64,000 bases of DNA from Azospirillum sp. OGB3 (GTDB taxonomy: Bacteria > Pseudomonadota > Alphaproteobacteria > Azospirillales > Azospirillaceae), in assembly GCF_014192915.1 (NCBI RefSeq), contig NZ_JACHYN010000010.1:124001-188000 (forward strand). Reading direction: 5' to 3'. Numbering within the stretch: position 1 is the first letter of the stretch; every line of letters starts with the position of its first letter. The position numbers were made by a program, and so were the translations under genes. Positions 54,481 to 62,229 of this stretch are shown here, piece after piece. The notes below the pieces were generated by a model, which saw only the letters and a program-made list of their open reading frames with translations, was not told where the DNA came from and did no database searches.

Positions 54481-54533
54481 GGTGCCAGTCTCCTGCATGC
54501 TCTCATTGTCCGCGCCACTGCAGCGCGGGACCG

Positions 54534-54586
54534 AGCCCCCTCTCTCCCACCCCGCGCACAAAGGCGGGGTGGGCTGGGGAGGGGGC
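54534..54586. repeat. GC-rich hairpin between nifH and nifD
   Basis: GCCCCCTCTCTCCCACCCCGC pairs with GCGGGGTGGGCTGGGGAGGGGGC, apart from a short internal bulge, around the loop GCACAAAG. No T run follows. In the nifHDK transcript it would form a very stable stem that could stabilise the nifH message, giving more NifH than NifDK. Confidence 0.65.
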
Positions 54587-54621
54587 CAGTTCAGACCTGT
54601 GCCCCGTCAGGGACCCAGGTA

Positions 54622-55503
54622 TCAGGCCTTGGCGGCTTCCTTGGCCTGGAGCTCGGCGAGCTGCTGCTCCTCCGACTTCATGATGCCGAAGTCCATCAGC
54701 ATCTCTTCCAGCTCTTCCATCGTGATCGGGGTCGGGATGGTGCCCTTGCCCTTGTTCGCGTGGACCTTGTTGGCGAGCTGGCGGTATTCCTGGGCCTGCT
54801 GGCTGTCCGGCGCGTACTCGATCACGGTCATGCGGCGCAGCTCGGCGTGCTGCACGATGTTGTCGCGCGGCACGAAGTGGATGAGCTGGGTGCCGAGGCG
54901 GGCGGCCAGGGCCGAGGCAAGGTCGATTTCCTTGTCGGTCTGGCGCTCGTTGCAGATCAGGCCGCCGAGGCGCACGCCGCCGCTATGCGCGTACTTCAGG
55001 ATGCCCTTGGCGATGTTGTTGGCGGCGTAGAGCGCCATCATCTCACCGGACATGACGATGTAGATTTCCTGGGCCTTGTTCTCGCGGATGGGCATGGCGA
55101 AACCGCCGCACACCACGTCGCCCAGAACGTCGTAGGAGACGTAATCCACGTCGTCGTAGGCGCCGTTCTCTTCCAGGAAGTTGATCGAGGTGATCACGCC
55201 GCGGCCGGCGCAGCCGACCCCCGGCTCCGGACCGCCGGACTCGACGCACTTGATGCCCTTGTAGCCGATCTTGAGAACGTCCTCGAGCTCCAGATCCTCG
55301 ACCGAGCCGGCTTCGGCGGCGAGGTGCAGCACGGTGTCCTGCGCCTTGGCGTGCAGGATCAGGCGGGTCGAGTCGGCCTTCGGATCGCAGCCGACGATCA
55401 GGATCTTCTGATCCAGCTCGACCAGCGCGGCCAGGGTGTTCTGGGAGGTGGTGGACTTGCCGATACCGCCCTTACCGTAGAACGCAATCTGGCGCAAAGA
55501 CAT
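54622..55503 (-). CDS. nifH: nitrogenase iron protein (dinitrogenase reductase)
   Basis: A 293-residue NifH. P-loop GKGGIGKST at 10-18; [4Fe-4S] ligands C98 (GVGCAGRG) and C132 (VCGGFAMP). R101 in GCAGRGVIT is the residue ADP-ribosylated by DraT and freed by DraG, both encoded 1.8 kb away. It transfers electrons to NifDK with ATP hydrolysis and takes part in FeMo-co assembly. The start follows GGAGG. First gene of nifHDK. Confidence 0.99.
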   Translation of the reverse strand: MSLRQIAFYGKGGIGKSTTSQNTLAALVELDQKILIVGCDPKADSTRLILHAKAQDTVLHLAAEAGSVEDLELEDVLKIGYKGIKCVESGGPEPGVGCAGRGVITSINFLEENGAYDDVDYVSYDVLGDVVCGGFAMPIRENKAQEIYIVMSGEMMALYAANNIAKGILKYAHSGGVRLGGLICNERQTDKEIDLASALAARLGTQLIHFVPRDNIVQHAELRRMTVIEYAPDSQQAQEYRQLANKVHANKGKGTIPTPITMEELEEMLMDFGIMKSEEQQLAELQAKEAAKA

Positions 55504-55586
55504 GGGAGGTTACTCCTTTGCTTGGGTCTACAGGGTGTCTTCAATTCCGGGGCGGCCTGCCCAGCGGCCGCTTCGACCCCTTCTCT

Positions 55587-55601
55587 GCATCCCCCGTGCC
55601 A
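55587..55601 (-). promoter_or_regulatory. sigma-54 promoter of nifHDK
   Basis: Minus-strand TGGCACGGGGGATGC has the full -24 TGGCACG and an ATGC at -12 (usual TTGC), 84 bp before the nifH start. Confidence 0.88.
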
Positions 55602-55670
55602 GTTCGCGGAAAATTTTTAAATCATTGAAAACGAATAAGAAATTCGATTGCGGACGAGCGCGGTCCGCTT

Positions 55671-55695
55671 TGTCGGGCCTGTGACATACCCGACA
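55671..55695 (-). promoter_or_regulatory. overlapping NifA upstream activator sites of nifH
   Basis: Two TGT-N10-ACA sites overlap: 55671-55686 (TGTCGGGCCTGTGACA) and 55680-55695 (TGTGACATACCCGACA). They lie 70-94 bp upstream of the -24/-12 element. Overlapping sites are known for A. brasilense nifH. Confidence 0.9.
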
Positions 55696-55762
55696 AAGCC
55701 CGACATTTTGTCGGGTCTCTCGCAATGAAACGGAAGGGATGGACGAATGGCGCTCGGCGCCG

Positions 55763-57097
55763 TCAGGCGGCGGCGTGGTTCAGCGCGTCGCGGGCGACCA
55801 CGAGGCGCAGCGCCAGCGCCTCCAGCTCGTCGCCGTCCTGGCCCATGTCATAGAGAAGCTGGGCCAGCGACTGGCCGCGGGCGAGCAGGCGGCGCGCCTT
55901 GGCCGGGTCGGCGGGACGGGCCAGCAGGATGCCGACCAGCCGCTCCCCGGCGATGCCGGCCAGCGCGCGGCTGCGCTCGGCCAGACGGCGCTCCAGCGTG
56001 TCGAGCACCGCCGGCCGCCCGGCATGGTCGAGGTCGGTGCAGAACTGGTGCAGGGAGCGGAGCTGGCGCAGCAGCGCCTCGAACAGCAGCTCGTCGAGGT
56101 CGCCGCCGTTGGCGGCCTTTCCGACAAGATCGAACAGCGTGTCGGAAAGCCGCCACGCCGCCGACAGGCAGTCGTTCATCGCCTTGCGGTCGGCGGGCTC
56201 GACGAAGGCGTTGGCCTCCTCGCGGTGCTCCTCCTGGTCGTCGAGGTTCCGCATCGCGACGACAAGCAGCCCATCCACCGAGGCCAGCGTGGCGAGGCTG
56301 GCGTGCAGCGCCTTGATGCCGCGGTCGGCGCCGAAGCCGTCCATGGCCTCCGCCGCCCGGCGCAGCGCGTGGCGGGTGAGGCGGCGCGACTGATAGACGA
56401 CGTCGCGCAGGGCGACGGTGGCGCCCAGCGTCTCCAGCATCAGCCGCCGCGTTTCGAAGCGCAGCAGGGCGTGGGCGAGGCTGTCCATGGCGCCGGCGGT
56501 GGCGCCCGCCGGCTCGTCCTCCATGCTCGCCACCGACGCCTCGCCGCGGACCAGCCGGTCGGCGTCGGCGCGGGCGTCCGCCTCGATGGCCGACACCACC
56601 GACAGCACGGCGCCGCGCCCGGCGCCGCGCAACAGGGCGACCAGCGCGCGCAGGGCGGTTGCCACCTCCAGCGCGCCGGGCAGCCCATCCTCGGCGGTGC
56701 CCTTGTTGTGGACGACGCGGTCGATCAGATGGTCGCGCAGGCGGGGCAGCAGGACGTCCAGGATGATCGGCGCGGTGGGGCGCAGCAGCGCCTCCAGCAG
56801 GCGGCCCTGCGGCTGGCCGGGTATGGCGGCCAGTGGGTTGACCGGCTTGGGCACCAGGCGCGGACGGTGGGGCTCCAGCAGGGCCAACACCTCGTTGCCG
56901 CGCAGCGGGGTGATGGTGCCGCGCAGCAGCCGGACGAGCGTCACGGCGTCGCGGGCTTCCCTGGCGCCGCGCAGCGGAACGGGCGCCCGACCCGAGCGCA
57001 TCGGCATCTTTTCCGAGACGGCGGAAGGAAGAAGAACGCGCGGGGGCTGTGCCGCCCGGTTGCGCGTCTCCTGTTCCTTTCGCTTCATCGGCCACAT
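55763..57097 (-). CDS. hypothetical protein between nifH and draT
   Basis: A 444-residue protein that I do not recognise. It is mainly alpha-helical with many arginine and alanine residues and no membrane helix, signal peptide or cysteine cluster. The N-terminus is basic (MWPMKRKEQETRNRAAQ). ATG 57097 has GAGG 7 bases upstream. It runs in the same direction as nifH, ends 68 bp before the nifH activator sites, and is divergent from draT. Codon use looks like its neighbours, so it seems a resident gene, perhaps nitrogen-fixation linked by position only. Confidence 0.75.
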   Translation of the reverse strand: MWPMKRKEQETRNRAAQPPRVLLPSAVSEKMPMRSGRAPVPLRGAREARDAVTLVRLLRGTITPLRGNEVLALLEPHRPRLVPKPVNPLAAIPGQPQGRLLEALLRPTAPIILDVLLPRLRDHLIDRVVHNKGTAEDGLPGALEVATALRALVALLRGAGRGAVLSVVSAIEADARADADRLVRGEASVASMEDEPAGATAGAMDSLAHALLRFETRRLMLETLGATVALRDVVYQSRRLTRHALRRAAEAMDGFGADRGIKALHASLATLASVDGLLVVAMRNLDDQEEHREEANAFVEPADRKAMNDCLSAAWRLSDTLFDLVGKAANGGDLDELLFEALLRQLRSLHQFCTDLDHAGRPAVLDTLERRLAERSRALAGIAGERLVGILLARPADPAKARRLLARGQSLAQLLYDMGQDGDELEALALRLVVARDALNHAAA

Positions 57098-57345
57098 GGC
57101 CTTGCCTCGTCTTGCGGTGCTCTGAGTCCCGTTCGATCAACTATGGTGTCGTCTCATCATCCGTTCAAACGGATATTTTTAAGATATTTGGAGTAAGCCG
57201 AAAGTTGCTTCGGCTGTTTAATCGAATTGTTTTTGAATTCGAAATGTATTGCAGGGTGGAGGGCGCCGTCCCGCGGTGATGCGGACCCTTGGCGGATGCG
57301 CCGGTTCGGGGTATCCATGAAAGAATTGTGGATTTCGGGAATGTC

Positions 57346-58233
57346 ATGGCGGACGGTTCGGCGAGCGGCGGCTTGAGGGATGCGCGGGGACGGCTGATCG
57401 ATCCGGATTCGCCGCTGGCGCTGAAGGCGCATCGCACCAACCTGCTGAACGTGACGGCGGACGCGCTGTGCGCGGAGTCCTTCAACGACGAGCCGCGGCG
57501 CCTGCGCATCGGCGGCACGCGCAGCGACCACGCCGTGCTGTTCGAAGCGCTGGACGAGAGCCCGAACAGCCTGATCGCCGCCGACATCTTCCAACACTAC
57601 ATGGCCTTCACCTTCGGGCTGAACCCGGACTTCTCCGGCGCCGAGGGCGCGGACGGGCGGCGGCGCTACCGCGCCAGCTACCTGCGCCTGCTGAAGGGCT
57701 GGCTGTTCGACAGCAACAACGCCGAGGGGGCGGTCCTGAAGGGCTGGGTGGAGAGCCGGTTCGGCCTGCTGCCCACCTATCACAAGGAGCCGATCCTGCG
57801 CTTCGCCTCCGACGCGTGGCGGACCTATGGCGAGGAGAAGGTCGCCACCCGCTTCCACAACAACAACATCAACCTGCAGCTCGACCTGCTGTACGAGTAT
57901 TGCCAGTGGTGGATGCGCCGCGGCTGGCCGGACGCGCCGATGCCGTCCCGCGCCAGCCACATCCGGCTCTACCGCGGCGTCAACGATTTCGAGGAGCACC
58001 ACATCGTCGCGCGCCCCGACAAGCGCACGGCGGTCCTGCGCCTCAACAACCTCAGCTCCTTTTCCATCGAGCGCGACATCGCCGGCCAGTTCGGGGACTA
58101 CATCCTCGAAACCTGGGTGCCGCTCACCAAGGTGGTCTTCTTCCGCGACATCCTGCCCCGTTATCCTTTCAAGGGGGAGGGCGAGTATCTGGTCGTCGGC
58201 GGGGACTACAGGGTGGGGGTGTCGCTTCTCTGA
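57346..58233 (+). CDS. draT: NAD+-dinitrogenase-reductase ADP-ribosyltransferase
   Basis: A 295-residue DraT. It transfers ADP-ribose from NAD+ to NifH Arg101 when ammonium appears or energy falls, switching nitrogenase off. Visible family segments are HRTNLLNVTADALCAESFND, FHNNNINLQLDLLYEYCQWW and RLYRGVNDFEEH, with LNNLSSFSIERDIAGQFGDYI in the C-terminal half. ATG 57346 is chosen with GGGA 5 bases upstream; earlier GTG/TTG starts would add up to 19 residues. First gene of draTGB. Confidence 0.93.
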   Translation: MADGSASGGLRDARGRLIDPDSPLALKAHRTNLLNVTADALCAESFNDEPRRLRIGGTRSDHAVLFEALDESPNSLIAADIFQHYMAFTFGLNPDFSGAEGADGRRRYRASYLRLLKGWLFDSNNAEGAVLKGWVESRFGLLPTYHKEPILRFASDAWRTYGEEKVATRFHNNNINLQLDLLYEYCQWWMRRGWPDAPMPSRASHIRLYRGVNDFEEHHIVARPDKRTAVLRLNNLSSFSIERDIAGQFGDYILETWVPLTKVVFFRDILPRYPFKGEGEYLVVGGDYRVGVSLL

Positions 58234-58260
58234 CAACCGATCACGGGACAGATCCGGCCC

Positions 58261-59154
58261 ATGACTGACCATTCCATACGCTCGCGCGCGCTGGGCGCCT
58301 ATCTCGGGCTGGCCTGCGGCGACGCGCTGGGCGCCACCGTCGAGTTTCTGACAAAGGGCGAGATCGCCCACCAATACGGCGTGCACAAGCACATCAAGGG
58401 CGGCGGCTGGCTGAAGCTGCCGGCCGGGCAGGTGACCGACGACACCGAGATGTCGATCCATCTCGGCCGCGCCATCCTGGCCGCTCCGGAGTGGGACGCC
58501 CGCCGCGCCGCGGAGGAGTTCGCCGTCTGGCTGAAGGGCGTTCCCGTCGATGTCGGGGACACGACACGGCGCGGCATCCGCCGCTTCATCATGCACGGCA
58601 CCCTGTCGGAGCCGGAGAGCGAGTATCACGCCGGCAACGGGGCGGCGATGCGCAACCTGCCGGTCGCCCTGGCGACGCTGGGCGACGACGCGGCCTTCGA
58701 GCGCTGGACGGTGGAGCAGGCGCACATCACCCACTGCAACGCGATGTCCGACGCGGCGACGTTGACGCTCGGCCACATGGTCCGCCGTCTGGTGCTGGGC
58801 GGCGACGTGCGTGACGTGCGCGACGAATCGAACAAGCTCATCGCGAAGCACCGGCAATTCAAGTTCCAGCCCTACCGGGGCCTCGCCACCGCCTACATCG
58901 TCGATACGATGCAGACGGTCATGCATTATTATTTCCAGACCGATTCCGTGGAATCCTGCGTCGTCGAGACCGTCAACCAGGGCGGCGACGCCGACACCAC
59001 CGGCGCCATCGCCGGCATGCTGGCCGGGGCGACCTACGGCGTGGAGACCATCCCGCCGCGCTGGCTGCGCAAGCTCGACCGCGACGTCTACAACGAAATC
59101 TGCGCCCAGGTGGACGGGCTGCTCGCCCGCTCCCCGGCGCTCAAGCAGGGGTGA
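58261..59154 (+). CDS. draG: ADP-ribosyl-dinitrogenase reductase glycohydrolase
   Basis: A 297-residue ADP-ribosylglycohydrolase. Metal-binding motifs are GLACGDALGATVEF, TDDTEM near residue 60, and the C-terminal NQGGDADTTGAIAGML that binds the dinuclear manganese site. It removes ADP-ribose from NifH and restores activity. It starts 27 bp after draT and its stop overlaps or abuts the next gene. Confidence 0.97.
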   Translation: MTDHSIRSRALGAYLGLACGDALGATVEFLTKGEIAHQYGVHKHIKGGGWLKLPAGQVTDDTEMSIHLGRAILAAPEWDARRAAEEFAVWLKGVPVDVGDTTRRGIRRFIMHGTLSEPESEYHAGNGAAMRNLPVALATLGDDAAFERWTVEQAHITHCNAMSDAATLTLGHMVRRLVLGGDVRDVRDESNKLIAKHRQFKFQPYRGLATAYIVDTMQTVMHYYFQTDSVESCVVETVNQGGDADTTGAIAGMLAGATYGVETIPPRWLRKLDRDVYNEICAQVDGLLARSPALKQG

Positions 59155-59162
59155 CCGCGACC

Positions 59163-59591
59163 ATGGCCGACGTGATCTTCTTCGAAAAGCCCGGCTGCGC
59201 CGGCAACAACCGCCAGAAGGCGCTGCTGGCGGAGGCCGGGCACACCGTCCACGCCCGCGACCTGCTGTCCGAGCCCTGGACGGCGGACCGCCTGCGCCCC
59301 TTCTTCGGCGACCGCCCGGTGGCCGAGTGGTTCAACCGCGCCGCCCCCGCGGTGAAGAACGGGGAGGTGAACCCGGACGCGCTGGACGAGGCCGCCGCCC
59401 TGGCGCTGATGCTCAAGACGCCGCTGCTGATCCGCCGCCCGCTGATGCAGGTGGGCGACCGTCGCGACTGCGGCTTCGAGGCGGAGCGGGTGGACGCCTG
59501 GATCGGGCTGGCCGCCGGGGCGCCGGGGGGCAAGCTGGAAGGTTGCGCCCGCGCCGGGATGCCGCCCTGCCCACCGCCCGCAAAGGGGTGA
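59163..59591 (+). CDS. draB: nitrogenase-associated ArsC-fold protein (DraB/NifO-like)
   Basis: A 142-residue thioredoxin-fold protein of the ArsC/Spx-like group known as nitrogenase-associated protein: FFEKPGCAGNNRQKALLAEAGH at the N-terminus and TPLLIRRPLMQVGDRRDCGF near 95. The CAGNN motif replaces the redox CxxC. In A. brasilense the third dra gene is of this type. The start is ATG 59163 or GTG 59151, the latter overlapping draG. Function unclear. Confidence 0.87.
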   Translation: MADVIFFEKPGCAGNNRQKALLAEAGHTVHARDLLSEPWTADRLRPFFGDRPVAEWFNRAAPAVKNGEVNPDALDEAAALALMLKTPLLIRRPLMQVGDRRDCGFEAERVDAWIGLAAGAPGGKLEGCARAGMPPCPPPAKG

Positions 59592-59628
59592 CGGGACAAC
59601 CCCGACTGTCGTAGGTTTGCCCCCGACC

Positions 59629-59644
59629 TGTCGGATACCCGACA
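59629..59644. promoter_or_regulatory. NifA-type activator site between draB and the amidotransferase gene
   Basis: TGTCGGATACCCGACA is a TGT-N10-ACA site. Its GATACCCGACAATC is identical to 14 bases of the nifE site. It lies only 22 bp before the next start and no sigma-54 element is seen nearby, so its target is unclear. Confidence 0.6.
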
Positions 59645-59666
59645 ATCCTGCGATGGGGGCCGATCC

Positions 59667-60434
59667 ATGTGCGAACTCCTGGGCATGAGCGCCAACGTGC
59701 CCACGGACATCTGCTTCAGCTTTCGCGGCCTGATGCGCCGCGGCGGGCAGACCGGTCCGCACCGCGACGGCTGGGGAATCGCCTTCTACGAGGGAAAGGG
59801 CTGCCGCGCCTTCCACGACCCGGCACCGAGCTGCGAGTCGGAGATCGCGCGGCTGGTCAGCAGCTATTCCATCAAGTCCTGCGTGGTGATCTCCCACATC
59901 CGCCGCGCCAACCGCGGCCGGGTGTCGCTGGAGAACACCCACCCCTTCACACGGGAGCTGTGGGGCCGTGTCTGGACCTTCGCCCACAACGGCCAGCTCA
60001 AGGGCATCAAGGACCGGACGCTGACCTTCTACGAGCCGGTCGGGACGACGGACAGCGAGCACGCCTTCTGCTGGCTGCTCGACCAGATCCGCATGCAGTA
60101 TCCGGAGCCGCCCAAGAGCAGCGGCGCCCTGATGCGGCTGATCCGCGACCTCGCCACCGACCTCGGCACGCTGGGTGTCTTCAACATGCTGCTCAGCGAC
60201 GGGCGGTACCTGTGGTGCCACTGCGCGACCAACCTCGCCTGGCTCACCCGCAAGGCCCCCTTCGGCCCGGCGACGCTGATCGACGAGGACATGAGCGTCG
60301 ACTTCGCCAAGGAGACGACGCCCAACGACGTGGTGACGGTCGTCGCCACCCGTCCCCTGACCCGCGACGAGAATTGGACCGTCATGAAGAGCGGCGAGAT
60401 GGTCGTGTTCAAGGGCGGCAATCGGGTGCGTTGA
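59667..60434 (+). CDS. class II glutamine amidotransferase (YafJ-like)
   Basis: A 255-residue Ntn-type glutaminase. Catalytic Cys2 follows the initiator Met (MCELLGMSANVPTD). Other motifs are HRDGWGIAFYEG, SHIRRANRGRVSLENTHPF, and FAHNGQLKG near 109. It lacks a synthase domain, so its ammonia acceptor is unknown. It lies 75 bp after draB with a NifA-like site in between, which makes a nitrogen-fixation link plausible. Confidence 0.88.
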   Translation: MCELLGMSANVPTDICFSFRGLMRRGGQTGPHRDGWGIAFYEGKGCRAFHDPAPSCESEIARLVSSYSIKSCVVISHIRRANRGRVSLENTHPFTRELWGRVWTFAHNGQLKGIKDRTLTFYEPVGTTDSEHAFCWLLDQIRMQYPEPPKSSGALMRLIRDLATDLGTLGVFNMLLSDGRYLWCHCATNLAWLTRKAPFGPATLIDEDMSVDFAKETTPNDVVTVVATRPLTRDENWTVMKSGEMVVFKGGNRVR

Positions 60435-60583
60435 CCGGGGATTGTTCTGATCCGTGCAACGAAGATTGGCAAAATCGGGGCTCAATCGATTGGCGTAAGC
60501 GGGCTTATGGTCACCTCCGAGACAAACCGAAGCGGTGACGGTGCCGGACCGGCGCCCCGCTTCCCGGACAGGAAGACGTGACC

Positions 60584-61210
60584 ATGAAGATCCTTCGCAT
60601 CGATTCCAGCCCGCTGGGCGACGCCTCCGTTTCGCGCCAGCTCACCGGCTCCATCGTCGCGGCGCTGCGCCAGGCGACGCCGGACGCCGAGGTCTCGCAC
60701 CGCGACCTGACCGTCGCCCCGCCGGACCACCTGACCGGCGAGCTGATGCAGGTCGTGAAGTTCCGCAACCTGGAGGGCCTGACCGCCCGCCAGCAGGAGG
60801 AGCTGGCCCTGACCGACGCGCTGGTCGACGAGTTCCTGGCCGCCGACGTCGTGGTGATCGGCGCCCCGATGTACAACTTCACGGTCCCGACCCAGCTCAA
60901 GGCCTGGATCGACCGCATCGCCCAGGCGGGCCGCACCTTCCGCTACACCGAGACCGGCCCGGTCGGTCTGGCCGGCGGCAAGAAGGTCTACATCGCCTCG
61001 ACGCGCGGCGGCGTCTACTCGACCAACGCCGCGATGAGCGCGCTGGACCACCAGGAGGCCTTCCTGCGCACGGTTCTGGGCTTCCTGGGCGTCACCGACG
61101 TGACGGTGATCCGCGCCGAGGGCGTCGGCATGGGTCCGGACGCCCGCGCCAAGGCGCTGGCCGCCGCCCAGCAGGAGATCGACGCCCTGGCGACCCCGGT
61201 CGCGGCGTAA
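60584..61210 (+). CDS. azoR: FMN-dependent NADH-azoreductase / quinone reductase
   Basis: A 208-residue flavodoxin-fold reductase of the AzoR (AcpD) family: RIDSSPLGDASVSRQLTGSI at the FMN phosphate site, PMYNFTVPTQLKAWIDRI near 105, and ASTRGGVYS near 148. It reduces quinones and azo compounds with NADH and probably protects against electrophiles. AGGAAG is 8 bases before ATG 60584. A terminator follows. Confidence 0.93.
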   Translation: MKILRIDSSPLGDASVSRQLTGSIVAALRQATPDAEVSHRDLTVAPPDHLTGELMQVVKFRNLEGLTARQQEELALTDALVDEFLAADVVVIGAPMYNFTVPTQLKAWIDRIAQAGRTFRYTETGPVGLAGGKKVYIASTRGGVYSTNAAMSALDHQEAFLRTVLGFLGVTDVTVIRAEGVGMGPDARAKALAAAQQEIDALATPVAA

Positions 61211-61222
61211 AGGTTCAGATGG

Positions 61223-61252
61223 TCCCTCTCCCGCCCAGGGAGAGGGATTTTT
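61223..61252 (+). terminator. terminator of azoR
   Basis: A perfect 10-bp stem TCCCTCTCCC/GGGAGAGGGA (61223-61232 with 61238-61247) is followed by TTTTT. The stem sequence belongs to the REP-like family of this window. Confidence 0.9.
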
Positions 61253-61253
61253 C

Positions 61254-62141
61254 TTACGCCGCCATCGCCTCGCCGATCCGCCGGATCGCCTCGTCCAGGG
61301 GAAGGTCGAGGCGGGTGATGTTCTGCAGCTCCAGGAAGCGCGCCTCGTTCTTCGACAGCTCGCCCTCGATCACTGCCCAGTGCTTGTCCGACGAGCGCTT
61401 GGCGATCTGGCGGGCGAAGGTGCGCTGGATTTCCTGGTCGAAGCGGCAGCCGAGGTACAGGAAGCTCCGGCCCGCCCGGCGGTCCTGCACGACGGCGGGA
61501 ATCGGCGTCTGGATGTCGATCTCCGTCAGGATCTCGACAAAGTCGCTGTCGGAAATCAGGTAGTTGCCCGCCGGGGTGGCGCTGCCCGACGGCTTGTAGA
61601 GCAGGGTCTCCCAGCCGGACGCCGCGGCGGCCTCGACCTCCGCTCCGCCGGGAGCGTAGTATTTCACCCATTCGCCGACGCCCTGTGGGTGGGACAGGCC
61701 CTGGATCTGGCCCCAGCTCCGGCCGGCGTCGGCGGTCAGCAGGCTTTCCAGCGTGTTGTCGTACCAGACATCGACGATCATCGGCGGGGCGGGCAGGGTG
61801 GCCAGCCACGCGTGAACCGGCGTGGCCGGAACCTCGCGCTTGAAGATCTCGTTCAGGATGCCGTCCAGCGTCTTGCGGTGGCGGCGCGATTCGATGAACT
61901 GGGCGACCGCGGTCAACTGGCTGCGGATGCGGCCCGGCGCGGCGACCTTGGCGTTCAGCCGCTGCGCCAGTTCCAGCGAGGTGCGCGGGATCGGGCAGTC
62001 GGCCTCCGGCAGCAGCGCGAAGGCGCCCGGCCCGAGATAGGGCACCACGCCCCGCGCCTTCAGCGCCGCGGCGATGTCCGCGATGATGGTGTCGGTGCCC
62101 GTGCTGGTGTCCATGCTGTCGATGACGGCGGTGTCGGTCAT
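61254..62141 (-). CDS. SIR2-like domain protein in the nif cluster
   Basis: A 295-residue protein with a SIR2_2-like fold: VVPYLGPGAFALLPEADCPIP at the nucleotide-binding start, FLYLGCRFDQEIQRTF near 230, and HWAVIEGELSKNEARFLE. It would bind NAD or an ADP-ribose compound; deacetylase zinc cysteines are absent. It is last in the nifT-orf-DegT-SIR2 run on the minus strand and may be nif-regulated. SIR2-like proteins of this type also occur in defence systems, but no nuclease partner is present here. Confidence 0.78.
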   Translation of the reverse strand: MTDTAVIDSMDTSTGTDTIIADIAAALKARGVVPYLGPGAFALLPEADCPIPRTSLELAQRLNAKVAAPGRIRSQLTAVAQFIESRRHRKTLDGILNEIFKREVPATPVHAWLATLPAPPMIVDVWYDNTLESLLTADAGRSWGQIQGLSHPQGVGEWVKYYAPGGAEVEAAAASGWETLLYKPSGSATPAGNYLISDSDFVEILTEIDIQTPIPAVVQDRRAGRSFLYLGCRFDQEIQRTFARQIAKRSSDKHWAVIEGELSKNEARFLELQNITRLDLPLDEAIRRIGEAMAA

Positions 62142-62163
62142 GCTAACCCCGTTCGGCTGGCGT

Positions 62164-62206
62164 TTGCCCCCTCCCTGACCCTCTCCCGCTGGGCGGGGGA
62201 GGGGAA
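62164..62206. repeat. partial REP-like element between the SIR2-like and DegT-like genes
   Basis: TTGCCCCCTCCCT followed by CCCTCTCCCGCTGGGCGGGG corresponds to the left half of the elements at 40581-40686 and 45170-45257. The right half is missing. Confidence 0.75.
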
Positions 62207-62229
62207 TGGCGCCGGGAAAGGGACGCGTT

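Noticed and set aside
51358..55620. A very long open frame antisense to nifK, nifD and nifH
   Set aside because: High GC at third positions leaves long stop-free antisense frames. The translation is low-complexity (Val/Asp/Leu/Arg-rich) with no motifs, and the opposite strand encodes certain nif proteins.
61254..62141. SIR2-like protein as part of an antiphage defence system
   Set aside because: No partner nuclease, Argonaute or STAND gene is adjacent; the neighbours are nif accessory genes, so a nif context is more likely.
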